The notes: generated by a model not told the origin, from the sequence alone. A stretch of DNA of 64,000 bases from JALOLV01 sp046295175 (GCA_046295175.1 JBKBNY010000002.1:310001-374000); one strand, 5' to 3'. Positions 16,163-24,891 are shown, numbered from the stretch's first letter. Program-made: numbers and translations.

Positions 16163-16969
16163 ATGGTTTCAGACCCGAAAAAGGTCTTCTTTGAGTGCTT
16201 GGCTCGTGTAGGTTCGAGGGGGTTTCTGTATATGCTGATTTTGCTTCTGATGGGAGGTTATATCGTAGGTTGTAAACCTAAATCAAAGAAGCAAACGTCT
16301 GAAAATCAAAAGGTTACAAAAAAAGCATCGACTGTGGCCGTGCCGAGAAGGATTTCGGAATTAGAACAACGAATGAAGAATCAGGGGCTGGTCAATATCC
16401 GAAGTCTCGACCCTACTTTGATGGTTGAGCTAAAGTATTCGACAACCGATAATTTTGTCCACACCGATGTTTATGGCGATTTAGAAAATGCCTATTTGCA
16501 GCAAAAACCAGCCGAAATGCTGGTAAAAGCTCATAATTTTTTAAAGGAGGATTTTCCGGAATACCGATTGTTAATTTATGACGGAGCCAGACCCTTGCGG
16601 GTTCAGCATATTCTGTGGAATTTGCTCGATAGTATTCCGCCAGCCCGACGCAGAGAGTTTGTTTCGACCCCAACCGAAACCTCGATTCATAATTACGGCT
16701 CGGCAGTAGATTTGACAGTTTATGATTTAAGCACAAAAAAGCCCTTAGATATGGGTACAAAATTTGATTTTTTTGGAGAATTGGCTTATCCAAAAAAAGA
16801 AACCCAAATGCTAAAGGCTGGTAAACTAACCCCAGAGCAAGTCGAAAACCGAAAGGTTTTACGAAATGCTATGATACGGGCTGGTTTCATGCCAATAGAG
16901 AGCGAATGGTGGCATTTTAACGCCATTTCTCGAAAACGAGCCAAAGAAACTTATAAAATAGTTGAGTAA
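16163..16969 (+). CDS. M15D-type D-Ala-D-Ala dipeptidase, lipoprotein
   Basis: A 268-residue zinc peptidase of the VanX/DdpX family, which splits D-Ala-D-Ala or related dipeptides. A hydrophobic segment ends in Y-I-V-G-C (Cys at about 37), a lipobox, so it should be anchored in the envelope. The zinc site is H-N-Y-G-S-A-V-D (His and Asp, about 177-184) plus the catalytic Glu and last His in E-W-W-H-F-N (about 252-257); the Arg of Y-D-G-A-R-P is also typical. A later ATG at 16232 would give a shorter signal peptide and is possible. It is followed 40 bp later by an M23 peptidase gene, so both may act in peptidoglycan turnover. Confidence 0.9.
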   Translation: MVSDPKKVFFECLARVGSRGFLYMLILLLMGGYIVGCKPKSKKQTSENQKVTKKASTVAVPRRISELEQRMKNQGLVNIRSLDPTLMVELKYSTTDNFVHTDVYGDLENAYLQQKPAEMLVKAHNFLKEDFPEYRLLIYDGARPLRVQHILWNLLDSIPPARRREFVSTPTETSIHNYGSAVDLTVYDLSTKKPLDMGTKFDFFGELAYPKKETQMLKAGKLTPEQVENRKVLRNAMIRAGFMPIESEWWHFNAISRKRAKETYKIVE

Positions 16970-17009
16970 TTCAAAAAGCGACTCCAGCAAGTCGTTTCTT
17001 TATAACCAA

Positions 17010-17852
17010 ATGAAAATTAAGATGCTTAAAAGTGTTTTTTTACTACTGAGTTTTGTGTCGGTACAGGCAGATAGCTCCGATACAAAATTTAGTAATTACC
17101 CACAAATCTTTACCGAATACAAACAACTTTTGGTGGATATTAGAGAAAACCGCGAGACTCCCGAAAGTGGTCGTAAGCGTTTTCAAGATGTTATCCATGC
17201 TTTGCGGTCTGTTTATCCAAATTACCATTACGATTCTACCAATGTAAACATCGTTTTTCCGTTGCGTGGGTTCGACTATCGGGCAGTTGGTGGTCGGGGT
17301 TCGGGGTATCGCCCCAAAGGTTACGACTTATTCGACAATACCAAGAAAGGGAGCCATCCGGCCCACGATATTTTCATCAAAGATAAAGACCAAGACGATA
17401 CCGACGACCGCACGCTGAGCTATATAGATGTGCTTTCGGTGAGCGATGGTGTAGTTTTGGCAACCGAAACCAACTGGCAAAAAGGAAGCGAATACCGAGG
17501 TGGCAACTACGTTTGGGTCTATGATTTCAATACCAGCGGATTGTGGTATTATGCACATCAACGCAAGGTACTTGTGCAACCTGGGCAAATCGTTCGGGCA
17601 GGGCAAAAATTGGCCGAGGTCGGTCGCACAGGTTTCAATGCCGCCATGCCTCGTTCGGATACCCATTTGCACCTGACCTACCTTCGCCTCGACGAAGATG
17701 GCAACCCATACCCAGTCAATACTTATGGTTGGTTACAAAACGCCGAAAATTTCTTAGACCCCCGCATCGCCGTCGATTTAGATATGATTATGCCTATTAG
17801 AATTATCCAATTCCTAAAAATCAGACCTTTTAATTTGCCCAAGATTAGATAA
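17010..17852 (+). CDS. M23 family metallopeptidase, secreted
   Basis: A 280-residue LytM-type zinc peptidase. A signal peptide (MLKSVFLLLSFVSVQA) follows the first residues; I use ATG at 17010 (17022 is possible). The zinc-binding motif is H-P-A-H-D (about 110-114, HxxxD) with the second ligand in H-L-H-L (about 220-223), separated by the usual beta-rich core (VSDGVVLATE, GGNYVWVYD, WYYAHQ, VRAGQKLAEVGRTG). Such enzymes cut peptide crosslinks or act as amidase activators. It follows the M15 dipeptidase gene closely, and its 3' end overlaps the ilv promoter. Confidence 0.92.
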   Translation: MKIKMLKSVFLLLSFVSVQADSSDTKFSNYPQIFTEYKQLLVDIRENRETPESGRKRFQDVIHALRSVYPNYHYDSTNVNIVFPLRGFDYRAVGGRGSGYRPKGYDLFDNTKKGSHPAHDIFIKDKDQDDTDDRTLSYIDVLSVSDGVVLATETNWQKGSEYRGGNYVWVYDFNTSGLWYYAHQRKVLVQPGQIVRAGQKLAEVGRTGFNAAMPRSDTHLHLTYLRLDEDGNPYPVNTYGWLQNAENFLDPRIAVDLDMIMPIRIIQFLKIRPFNLPKIR

Positions 17853-17864
17853 TTTGTATATTTG
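17834..17864 (+). promoter_or_regulatory. promoter of the ilv attenuator operon
   Basis: TTTG (17834-17837), exactly 19 bp, TATATTTG (17857-17864): a full match to the Bacteroidota consensus. The -33 element lies inside the 3' end of the M23 gene. Transcription would start about 10 bp before the first leader-peptide ATG at 17883. A weaker candidate, TTTG (18077-18080), 19 bp, TTTATTTG (18100-18107), precedes the second leader. Confidence 0.65.
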
Positions 17865-17882
17865 CCAAAATCAATCGCCAAA

Positions 17883-17942
17883 ATGTTTTTTAGAAACGCT
17901 ATCATCGTCATTATTCTAATTATTTGCACCCACTCGGTGTGA
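17883..17942 (+). CDS. branched-chain amino-acid leader peptide 1
   Basis: ATG to TGA encodes 19 residues, MFFRNAIIVIILIICTHSV: six Ile, two Val and one Leu. The Ile/Val/Leu codons are packed at 17901-17924. The stop codon overlaps a segment (17932-17943) complementary to 17977-17988 in the following terminator. This is the layout of an ilv attenuator: slow translation of the Ile/Val/Leu codons under starvation would favour the antiterminator. It is too short for ordinary gene calling. Confidence 0.8.
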   Translation: MFFRNAIIVIILIICTHSV

Positions 17943-18004
17943 GTAATGGCGTTGTGTTTATAAATCAAAGCCCCTGCTCATACCGAGTAGGGGCTTATTT
18001 TTTT
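17932..18004 (+). terminator. attenuator 1: terminator with competing antiterminator
   Basis: Terminator stem AAGCCCCTGCTC (17968-17979) with GAGTAGGGGCTT (17985-17996), one wobble pair, then TATTTTTTT. The antiterminator segment ACTCGGTGTGAG (17932-17943) can pair with CTCATACCGAGT (17977-17988), 12 bp with one G-U, which includes part of the terminator stem and its loop, so the two structures exclude each other. The antiterminator segment starts within the leader-peptide codons and its end covers the stop codon. Confidence 0.8.
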
Positions 18005-18158
18005 ACAGCAAATTCTTAGAAAAAGATAATTTTATATCTATTGGATTAAAATCTGTTTAAAAAAATCAATAATTATTTTGAATTGTAAATCAGATACAAT
18101 TTATTTGCACAAGGTAAATATCCGCAATAAGCGAATATTCGCCAAAAGCGAAGGAATT

Positions 18159-18209
18159 ATGCAACAAAACAACAATATCATCGCAGTCAATATTCTGCTC
18201 TTGTCTTAA
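18159..18209 (+). CDS. branched-chain amino-acid leader peptide 2
   Basis: ATG to TAA encodes 16 residues, MQQNNNIIAVNILLLS: three Ile, one Val and three Leu, with the last three Leu codons just before Ser and stop. A GAAGGA sequence lies 5 bp before the ATG, a rare Shine-Dalgarno-like match. It is followed directly by an antiterminator segment and a second terminator, the same architecture as leader 1 with different sequence. The Leu codons suggest that this copy senses leucine as well as isoleucine and valine. Confidence 0.75.
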   Translation: MQQNNNIIAVNILLLS

Positions 18210-18212
18210 TGA

Positions 18213-18276
18213 CGTGAGAAGGAATTTGTTTGCAAAAACTAAGCCCCTTCTCACGACGAGAACAGGGGCTTTTTTT
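18213..18276 (+). terminator. attenuator 2: terminator with competing antiterminator
   Basis: Terminator arms AAGCCCCTTCTC (18241-18252) and GAGAACAGGGGCTT (18258-18271 region, with a two-base CA bulge), then seven T. The antiterminator segment CGTGAGAAGG (18213-18222), starting 3 bases after the leader stop codon, is perfectly complementary over 10 bases to CCTTCTCACG (18246-18255), which includes the left terminator arm. A ribosome at the stop codon would cover the segment and let the terminator form. Confidence 0.8.
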
Positions 18277-18345
18277 ATGGTATATATTCACAGATGAAGC
18301 TATTTTAAACATTATTTGAAACTCTGAAGCTCAAAACTTAGCAAA

Positions 18346-20028
18346 ATGTCAGAATTAAACAAGTACAGCCGAACCCTTACACAAGAAGTTAGTAACCCTG
18401 CCGCTCAGGCAATGCTTTATGCAATCGGATTAAAAGAAGACGATTTGAAAAAACCACAAATCGGTATTGCAAGTACTGGCTATGAGGGCAATCCATGTAA
18501 TATCCATCTAAATGGCCTTTCGGTACACGTTAAGAAAGGTATTCAAGAAAATGGCATGGTAGGATTGATTTTCCATACCATTGGTGTTTCGGATGGTATG
18601 ACCAACGGCAACGACGGTATGAGTTTCTCGCTGCCAAGCCGTGATATTATTGCCGATTCTATCGAAAACGTCGTTTCGGCTCAGTGGTACGATGGTGTAA
18701 TCACGGTTGTGGGTTGCGATAAAAATATGCCTGGGGCTATCATGGCGATGGCTCGCTTGAACCGCCCCGGAATTATGGTTTATGGCGGAACAGTCCGTAC
18801 TGGACTCTGGAAAGGACAAAAATTAGATATTGTTTCGGCATTTGAGGCTTATGGTAAAAAGACCGTTAATCAGATTTCGGACGAAGATTATAAGGGAATC
18901 ATTCAGAATTCTATCCCAGGACAAGGGGCGTGTGGAGGTATGTACACAGCCAACACGATGGCATCGAGTATCGAAGCCATGGGATTGAGTTTACCGTACA
19001 GCTCGTCGTACCCAGCCACTCACGAAGGCAAGCAAGCCGAGTGCCGTGCGATTGGGGCTGCGATGAAGAACCTCCTCGAAAAACAGATTTTACCGAGAGA
19101 TATAATCACTCGTAAATCGCTCGAAAACGCCTTGACAATTGTGATGGCGTTGGGTGGCTCAACAAATGCGGTTTTGCATTATTTAGCCTTCGGACACTCG
19201 GCGGGTATTCCGTTGACATTAGATGATATTCAAGCAATCTCTGACCGCACACCGTACATTGCCGATTTGAAACCAAGCGGCAAGTATTTCATGGAAGATA
19301 TTTTGGCTCTTGGTGGTGTACCAGCTGTGATGAAGTATCTCCACAAAGAAGGATACATCCACGGAGACTGTATGACAATTACAGGCAAGACCGTTGCCGA
19401 AAACCTCGAAGAAGCTCCAGATTTAGATTTTGAATCTCAAAAAATTATTTTCCCAATTACAAACCCAATCAAAAAGACTGGTCACATCCAGATTTTGAAA
19501 GGAAACCTTGCCGAAACGGGTGCAGTAGCCAAAATTACAGGTAAAGAAGGATTACGTTTTGAAGGCCCTGCACAAGTTTTTGATAAAGAAGAGAGTTTGT
19601 TAGAAGCAATTGCCAATAACGAAATCAAGGCAGGTTCGGTAATCGTAATCCGTTACGAAGGTCCTAAAGGTGGACCCGGAATGCCTGAAATGCTCAAGCC
19701 AACATCGGCAATTATGGGTAAAGGTTTAGGCGATAAAGTAGCCTTGATTACCGATGGGCGTTTCAGTGGTGGAACTCACGGCTTTGTGGTCGGACACGTT
19801 ACGCCAGAGGCATACATCGGTGGTACGATTGCTTTTGTAAAAGACGGCGATATTATTACACTCGATGCCGAAAAGAGAATTATTCAGTTGAATATTTCGG
19901 ATGAAGAATTGGCCGAACGCCGCAAAAACTGGGTTCCATTGACACCTCCTTTTACAGAGCATGGGGTATTACGCAAATACGTTAAAAGTGTTTCGGGTGC
20001 CGACGAAGGTTGCGTAACAGATAAATGA
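18346..20028 (+). CDS. ilvD: dihydroxy-acid dehydratase
   Basis: A 560-residue Fe-S dehydratase making the 2-oxo acids 2-ketoisovalerate and 2-keto-3-methylvalerate, the third common step of valine/isoleucine synthesis. Cluster ligand cysteines are at about 51 (N-P-C-N), 124 (V-V-G-C-D-K-N-M-P-G) and 196 (Q-G-A-C-G-G-M-Y). The C-terminal half has YEGPKGGPGMPEM and TDGRFSGGTHGFVVGH, diagnostic of the IlvD/Edd family, and family length fits. It is first in ilvD-ilvB-ilvN-ilvC, 70 bp after the second attenuator terminator; the operon is therefore likely controlled by Ile/Val/Leu supply. Confidence 0.97.
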   Translation: MSELNKYSRTLTQEVSNPAAQAMLYAIGLKEDDLKKPQIGIASTGYEGNPCNIHLNGLSVHVKKGIQENGMVGLIFHTIGVSDGMTNGNDGMSFSLPSRDIIADSIENVVSAQWYDGVITVVGCDKNMPGAIMAMARLNRPGIMVYGGTVRTGLWKGQKLDIVSAFEAYGKKTVNQISDEDYKGIIQNSIPGQGACGGMYTANTMASSIEAMGLSLPYSSSYPATHEGKQAECRAIGAAMKNLLEKQILPRDIITRKSLENALTIVMALGGSTNAVLHYLAFGHSAGIPLTLDDIQAISDRTPYIADLKPSGKYFMEDILALGGVPAVMKYLHKEGYIHGDCMTITGKTVAENLEEAPDLDFESQKIIFPITNPIKKTGHIQILKGNLAETGAVAKITGKEGLRFEGPAQVFDKEESLLEAIANNEIKAGSVIVIRYEGPKGGPGMPEMLKPTSAIMGKGLGDKVALITDGRFSGGTHGFVVGHVTPEAYIGGTIAFVKDGDIITLDAEKRIIQLNISDEELAERRKNWVPLTPPFTEHGVLRKYVKSVSGADEGCVTDK

Positions 20029-20119
20029 TTTTTCAGCGAAAAGCGTTGAATTCAGTTGAAATAACCGTCAATTTTATTCTAAAAATATTCGCTAATTCAC
20101 TCATTCACCATTTAATAAT

Positions 20120-21892
20120 ATGGGAAATTTCATAGAATTAGAAACCAAACGCGAGACAACAAACGGTGTTGCCCATGAGCAACTCGAAGAAACTCCGAAA
20201 CCAATTATGCTTTCGGGTGCCGAAGCTATGATGGAGTGCTTGCTTGCCGAAAGCGTCGATACAATATTTGGTTATCCGGGCGGGGCGATTATGCCCACTT
20301 ACGATGCTCTGTATTCGTACATGGATAGACTCAACCATATTTTGGTACGCCACGAACAAGGAGCAGGACACGCCGCCGAAGGTTACGCTCGCGTAAGCGG
20401 ACGCACCGGAGTTTGTTTGGTGACGTCGGGTCCGGGTGGTACAAACCTCATCACTCCAATCGCCGATGCTATCATAGATTGTACTCCGTTAGTTTGTATT
20501 ATCGGACAGGTCAAATCCAATCTTTTAGGCACAGATGCCTTCCAAGAAACCGATATGATTGGTGTTACGACACCTGTCTGCAAATGGAATTACCAGATTA
20601 CCGACCCCGATGAAGTACCAGAAATAATGGCAAAAGCATTTTTTATTGCTAATTCTGGAAAACCAGGCCCAGTCGTGATTGATTTTACCCGCGATGCCCA
20701 AGTAGCCAAGATGACTAAGCCATTTGAGTACAGGAAAGTACAAAAAATGATGAGCTACAACCCTCGTGTCGTACCCAAAACCGAGCATATCGAAAAAGCG
20801 GCCGAGTTAATCAACAAAGCCAAAAGACCATATATTTTGTTTGGTCATGGTGTTTTGATTTCGGAGGCAATGAACGAACTCCGTGCGTTTGTCGAAAAAA
20901 CGGATATTCCGTGTGCAAGTACACTTTTAGGGCTTTCGGCAATGCCAATCGACCACCCAAATTACATGGGTTGGCTTGGTATGCACGGCATGTATGCACC
21001 TAATGTAATGACCGACCAATGCGATGTTTTGATTGCAATCGGTATGCGTTTTGATGACCGAGTAACGGGCGATGCTACAAAATTTGCGAAACAAGCCAGA
21101 ATCGTTCATATAGAAATAGACCCAGCCGAAATCGAAAAAATCAAAAAAACTGAAGCACCAGTTGTTGGAGATGCCAAGATAGCATTGCAGATGCTGATGC
21201 CATTGGTACGAAAAGGTGATTTTACGGGTTGGAAGAATGAATTTAGAAAACTCGAACCCGCTGAAAATCAAAAGGTTACGATGCGAGACCTAAAGCCAGA
21301 AGGTAAACTCAAAATGGCCGAGGTCGTAAAGATGCTTTCAGATAAAACAAACGGAGAGGCTTGTATCATTGTAGATGTTGGGCAGCACCAAATGGTTACG
21401 GCTCGCTACTACGAATTCAAAAAACCTCATTCATACATCGCTTCGGGCGGTCTTGGCACAATGGGCTTTGCGATTCCTGCTGCATTTGGGGCTAAAATGG
21501 GAGCTCCCGACCGCGAAGTTGTGGGTGTGATTGGCGATGGGTGTTTCCAGATGACTATCCAAGAACTCGGAACAATCGCACAAAGTGGTTTAGCCGTAAA
21601 ATTGATTATCTTGAATAACAATTTCTTAGGGATGGTTCGTCAATGGCAACAGTTATTCTTCGATAATCGCTATTCATTCGTAGAATTACAAAACCCTGAT
21701 TTCGTGACGATTGCAAAAGGTTTTGGGTTAGACGGACACACCTGCTCGGTACGAGAAGACTTGAGCGATTCTCTCGACAGAATGTTAAAGTCACAAAAAG
21801 GATACGTATTAGAAGTGATTGTCGAGAAAGAAGAAAACGTATTCCCGATGGTGCCTGCGGGTACAAGCGTAAGCGAGATTAGACTTGAATAA
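20120..21892 (+). CDS. ilvB: acetolactate synthase, large (catalytic) subunit
   Basis: A 590-residue ThDP-dependent synthase forming acetolactate or acetohydroxybutyrate from pyruvate, the first common step of the pathway. N-terminal PYR domain: G-Y-P-G-G-A-I-M-P and the catalytic Glu in R-H-E-Q-G-A-G-H-A-A-E-G-Y; middle FAD domain; C-terminal PP domain with the Mg-ThDP motif V-I-G-D-G-C-F-Q-M through L-N-N-N-F-L-G. An about 30-residue polar extension precedes the domain. It lies 91 bp after ilvD and 102 bp before ilvN, the regulatory subunit. Confidence 0.97.
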   Translation: MGNFIELETKRETTNGVAHEQLEETPKPIMLSGAEAMMECLLAESVDTIFGYPGGAIMPTYDALYSYMDRLNHILVRHEQGAGHAAEGYARVSGRTGVCLVTSGPGGTNLITPIADAIIDCTPLVCIIGQVKSNLLGTDAFQETDMIGVTTPVCKWNYQITDPDEVPEIMAKAFFIANSGKPGPVVIDFTRDAQVAKMTKPFEYRKVQKMMSYNPRVVPKTEHIEKAAELINKAKRPYILFGHGVLISEAMNELRAFVEKTDIPCASTLLGLSAMPIDHPNYMGWLGMHGMYAPNVMTDQCDVLIAIGMRFDDRVTGDATKFAKQARIVHIEIDPAEIEKIKKTEAPVVGDAKIALQMLMPLVRKGDFTGWKNEFRKLEPAENQKVTMRDLKPEGKLKMAEVVKMLSDKTNGEACIIVDVGQHQMVTARYYEFKKPHSYIASGGLGTMGFAIPAAFGAKMGAPDREVVGVIGDGCFQMTIQELGTIAQSGLAVKLIILNNNFLGMVRQWQQLFFDNRYSFVELQNPDFVTIAKGFGLDGHTCSVREDLSDSLDRMLKSQKGYVLEVIVEKEENVFPMVPAGTSVSEIRLE

Positions 21893-21994
21893 TGGTGAAT
21901 GAGCGAATTAGTGAATAGTTAAAATCAAGATTAATATTCGCCCGTTCGCTCTAAAATTATTCACTCATTTACAATTCACTAATTCACGATTAAA

Positions 21995-22531
21995 ATGACA
22001 TACACCATTTGCGTCTTTACCGAGAATTCAATAGGATTACTCAACAAAATCACAATTATTTTTACTCGTCGTCGGATAAACATCGAGTCTCTAACCGTAT
22101 CCGAAACCGAGCGTAAAGGAATCTCCCGTTTTACGATTGTCATCAAGCACGAAAAACGCGAAGAAGTCGAAAAACTCGTTCGTCAGGTTCGTAAAATCGT
22201 TGAGGTTTTGGCTGTTTTTGGCTATCTCAACGACGAAATCGTTTATAACGAAATCGCTCTCTTCAAAATCTCTACGCCACTCGGGGGGAAATCGCTCGAT
22301 GTAGAAACCATCAACAAAGTTTACAAAGCATGGGTGGTTTATTGGGGACTCGACTACGTGGTTATTGAAAAAACAGGTACCGAAACCGAGATTTTTGAAT
22401 TCTTTAAGTACATAAAACCGCACGGAATCATCGAGTTTGTGCGTTCGGGTCGTGTAGCCGTTGGCAAAACCCCACAAGGATTGATAGAGTACCTCCCAGA
22501 AGAAATCACAGAATGGGAATATTATTTATAA
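21995..22531 (+). CDS. ilvN: acetolactate synthase, small (regulatory) subunit
   Basis: A 178-residue regulatory subunit that binds the end product valine and activates the large subunit. The N-terminal ACT domain (about 3-75) reads TICVFTENSIGLLNKITIIF with RRRINIESLTVSETE; the C-terminal domain (about 85-165) has the ALFKISTP strand and a GIIEFVRSGRVAV segment. This length matches the IlvH form. It lies directly after ilvB and 42 bp before ilvC. Confidence 0.95.
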   Translation: MTYTICVFTENSIGLLNKITIIFTRRRINIESLTVSETERKGISRFTIVIKHEKREEVEKLVRQVRKIVEVLAVFGYLNDEIVYNEIALFKISTPLGGKSLDVETINKVYKAWVVYWGLDYVVIEKTGTETEIFEFFKYIKPHGIIEFVRSGRVAVGKTPQGLIEYLPEEITEWEYYL

Positions 22532-22573
22532 ATAAGCATAAACAGTGCATTAAACCAAAAATAAATTAATAAA

Positions 22574-23617
22574 ATGGCAAAATTAAATTTTGGCGGAGTT
22601 GAAGAAGAAGTAGTAACCCGCGAAGAGTTTCCTCTCGAAAAAGCACGTGAAGTATTGGGCAAAGAAACCATTGCAGTGATTGGCTATGGCGTACAAGGCC
22701 CCGGACAAGCAATGAATATGCGTGATAATGGTTTCAACGTTATCGTTGGACAACGTCCGGGCAAAACTTACGATAAAGCTGTTGCTGACGGATGGGTTCC
22801 GGGCAAAACACTTTTCGACATCGAGACAGCCCTGAAAAAAGGTACAATCATCTGCTTCTTACTTTCGGATGCTGCCCAGATTCAGTTGTGGCCAACAGTG
22901 AAAAAACACCTCAAAAAAGGTAAATCGCTGTATTTTTCACACGGTTTCGGAATCACCTACAGCAAAAAGACTGGTATCAAACCTCCTAAAAACGTTGACG
23001 TTTTCTTGGTTGCTCCAAAAGGTTCGGGTACTTCGCTTCGTCGTTTATTCGTTGAGGGCAAAGGTCTTAACTCTTCTTTTGCGGTTTATCAAGATGCTTC
23101 GGGCAATGCACGTGAGAAGTGTATCGCAATGGGTATCGGTGTAGGTTCTGGCTATTTGTTCGAGACAGATTTCTACCGTGAAGTAACATCTGACCTTACG
23201 GGCGAAAGAGGTACTTTGATGGGTGCTATACAAGGTATTTTTGCGGCTCAATACGAAGTATTACGCGAAAACGGACACACGCCGTCGGAGGCATTCAACG
23301 AAACGGTTGAAGAATTAACTCAATCTTTGATGCCATTGGTTGCCGAAAATGGTATGGACTGGATGTACGCCAACTGTTCAACAACCGCTCAACGTGGTGC
23401 GTTGGATTGGTGGAAGCCTTTCCATGATGCTACAAAACCAGTATTCAAGAAATTATACAATAGCGTAAAATCGCAAAAAGAAGCAAAACAATCTATCGAG
23501 CGTAACTCTCAACCAGATTATCGTGAGAAGTTGGAGGTAGAATTGGCCGAGCTTCGTGATTCGGAAATGTGGCAAGCTGGTAAGACTGTTCGCAGCTTGA
23601 GACCTGAAAGAAACTAA
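22574..23617 (+). CDS. ilvC: ketol-acid reductoisomerase
   Basis: A 347-residue class I NADPH-dependent reductoisomerase converting acetolactate to dihydroxyisovalerate, the second common step. The Rossmann glycine motif is G-Y-G-V-Q-G-P-G (about 38-45) with V-G-Q-R-P-G at the end of the second strand where cofactor phosphate is bound. The C-terminal knotted domain has the metal-binding Asp/Glu region TSDLTGERGTLMGAIQGIF and A-E-N-G-M-D-W-M with C-S-T-T-A-Q-R-G. Last gene of the ilv operon, closed by a terminator at 23632-23666. Confidence 0.96.
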   Translation: MAKLNFGGVEEEVVTREEFPLEKAREVLGKETIAVIGYGVQGPGQAMNMRDNGFNVIVGQRPGKTYDKAVADGWVPGKTLFDIETALKKGTIICFLLSDAAQIQLWPTVKKHLKKGKSLYFSHGFGITYSKKTGIKPPKNVDVFLVAPKGSGTSLRRLFVEGKGLNSSFAVYQDASGNAREKCIAMGIGVGSGYLFETDFYREVTSDLTGERGTLMGAIQGIFAAQYEVLRENGHTPSEAFNETVEELTQSLMPLVAENGMDWMYANCSTTAQRGALDWWKPFHDATKPVFKKLYNSVKSQKEAKQSIERNSQPDYREKLEVELAELRDSEMWQAGKTVRSLRPERN

Positions 23618-23631
23618 GGTTTTTACTTCTG

Positions 23632-23666
23632 CCCCTCTCCACTGGGAGAGGGGTATTTTATTTATA
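23632..23666 (+). terminator. intrinsic terminator after ilvC
   Basis: A 9-bp perfect GC-rich stem, CCCCTCTCC (23632-23640) with GGAGAGGGG (23645-23653), 4-base loop, followed by TATTTTATTTAT. It lies 15 bp past the ilvC stop and before the convergent RNA methyltransferase. Confidence 0.75.
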
Positions 23667-23669
23667 CTT

Positions 23670-24197
23670 TTATCGAATCTTCGAGATAAAATCCCAAGCG
23701 ACGATGCCCGTTGTTACGGCAATGTTGAGCGAATGTTTTGTGCCAAATTGCGGAATTTCGAGGCAATAATCGGCATTTTTGACGATTTCTTCATTGACTC
23801 CAAAAACTTCATTGCCCATCACAAAAGCGTACTTTTTTTCTCTCTCGGGGCTAAAATCATTCAGTTTCAGGCTTCCTTCTACTTGTTCGACAGCCATAAC
23901 AATCCACCCATCGGCTTGTAAATGAGTTACCAATTCTACGGCATTTGTGGCGTATTCCCAATCAACCGACTCGGTTGCACCCAAAGCCGTTTTTTCAATA
24001 TCTCGGTGTGGTGGCGTGGCCGTTATGCCACACAAATAAATCTTTTGAGCGGCAAAGGCATCGGCGGTTCTGAAAACCGAGCCTACGTTATTCATACTCC
24101 GAATATCATCTAAAATTATACAGAAAGGATTCTTTTCGGTTTCTTTAAATTCCTCGACCGAGAGTCGGTTGAGTTCTTCCATCGCTAATTTTTTCAT
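23670..24197 (-). CDS. SpoU/TrmH-family RNA methyltransferase
   Basis: A 175-residue SPOUT (trefoil-knot) methyltransferase. Motif 1 is L-D-D-I-R-S-M-N-N-V-G-S-V-F-R-T-A-D-A-F (about 29-48), motif 2 is A-F-V-M-G-N-E-V-F-G-V (about 129-139) and motif 3 is C-L-E-I-P-Q-F-G-T-K-H-S-L-N-I-A (about 149-164). It probably 2'-O-methylates rRNA or tRNA ribose using SAM; the target is not deducible. It is monocistronic and convergent with ilvC. Confidence 0.93.
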   Translation of the reverse strand: MKKLAMEELNRLSVEEFKETEKNPFCIILDDIRSMNNVGSVFRTADAFAAQKIYLCGITATPPHRDIEKTALGATESVDWEYATNAVELVTHLQADGWIVMAVEQVEGSLKLNDFSPEREKKYAFVMGNEVFGVNEEIVKNADYCLEIPQFGTKHSLNIAVTTGIVAWDFISKIR

Positions 24198-24378
24198 CTT
24201 TAATGCTCCATTTCAAAATGCAAAAAAACATAATTTTGATGGGATAAAGGCAATACAACCCTCAATAGTTATAAGCCATAAACAGAAAGATACCGCCGAA
24301 CCCTCTGTATTTTAGAAGAATCATCATAACTTAGCATAAAATTTGAGTGTAATACGAGTAGTATTACAATCTAAAAAT

Positions 24379-24852
24379 ATGATAACAGATTTTGGCATAG
24401 TTTTACTCTTTATATTGGCTTCGATGCTGATGTTGGTGCTGGTTTTCGGGATTTCTCGACTGCTACGCCCCAATAACCCCAACGAAGAAAAACTAACAAC
24501 CTACGAATCGGGTGAAGACCCAATCGGCAACGCAAACATTCAGTTTAATGTTAGGTTTTATATTGTAGCGTTGATTTTTGTGCTTTTCGATGTCGAATTA
24601 GTCTTTTTGTTTCCGTGGGCAACTGTTTTCGGTCAAAAACAACTGATTGAACAGTCGAATGGTTGGTGGGGATGGTTCTCGCTGGTCGAGATGCTCATTT
24701 TTATTGTAGTTTTGGCAATCGGACTCGCCTACGCTTGGGGCAAAGGTTATTTAGATTGGGTTCGCCCCGACCAAAAACCGAGCAATTTCAAAGGCAAAGT
24801 TCCGATGGATTTGTATGAGCAAGTAAATGAGAAATTTGCCACAAAGAATTAA
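24379..24852 (+). CDS. nuoA: NADH-quinone oxidoreductase subunit A
   Basis: A 157-residue complex I subunit with three membrane helices. The hallmark loop between helix 1 and 2 is Y-E-S-G-E-D-P-I-G-N-A-N-I-Q-F-N-V-R-F-Y (about 45-64), followed by FVLFDVELVFLFPWA. I start at ATG 24379; the longer frame begins with TTG and adds residues that are not family-like. It is followed 39 bp later by nuoB, but not by nuoC or other complex I genes within the window. Confidence 0.95.
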   Translation: MITDFGIVLLFILASMLMLVLVFGISRLLRPNNPNEEKLTTYESGEDPIGNANIQFNVRFYIVALIFVLFDVELVFLFPWATVFGQKQLIEQSNGWWGWFSLVEMLIFIVVLAIGLAYAWGKGYLDWVRPDQKPSNFKGKVPMDLYEQVNEKFATKN

Positions 24853-24891
24853 ATGAAGGGGGTTATCGTATAAACCCGAATCTCAAAAGAT

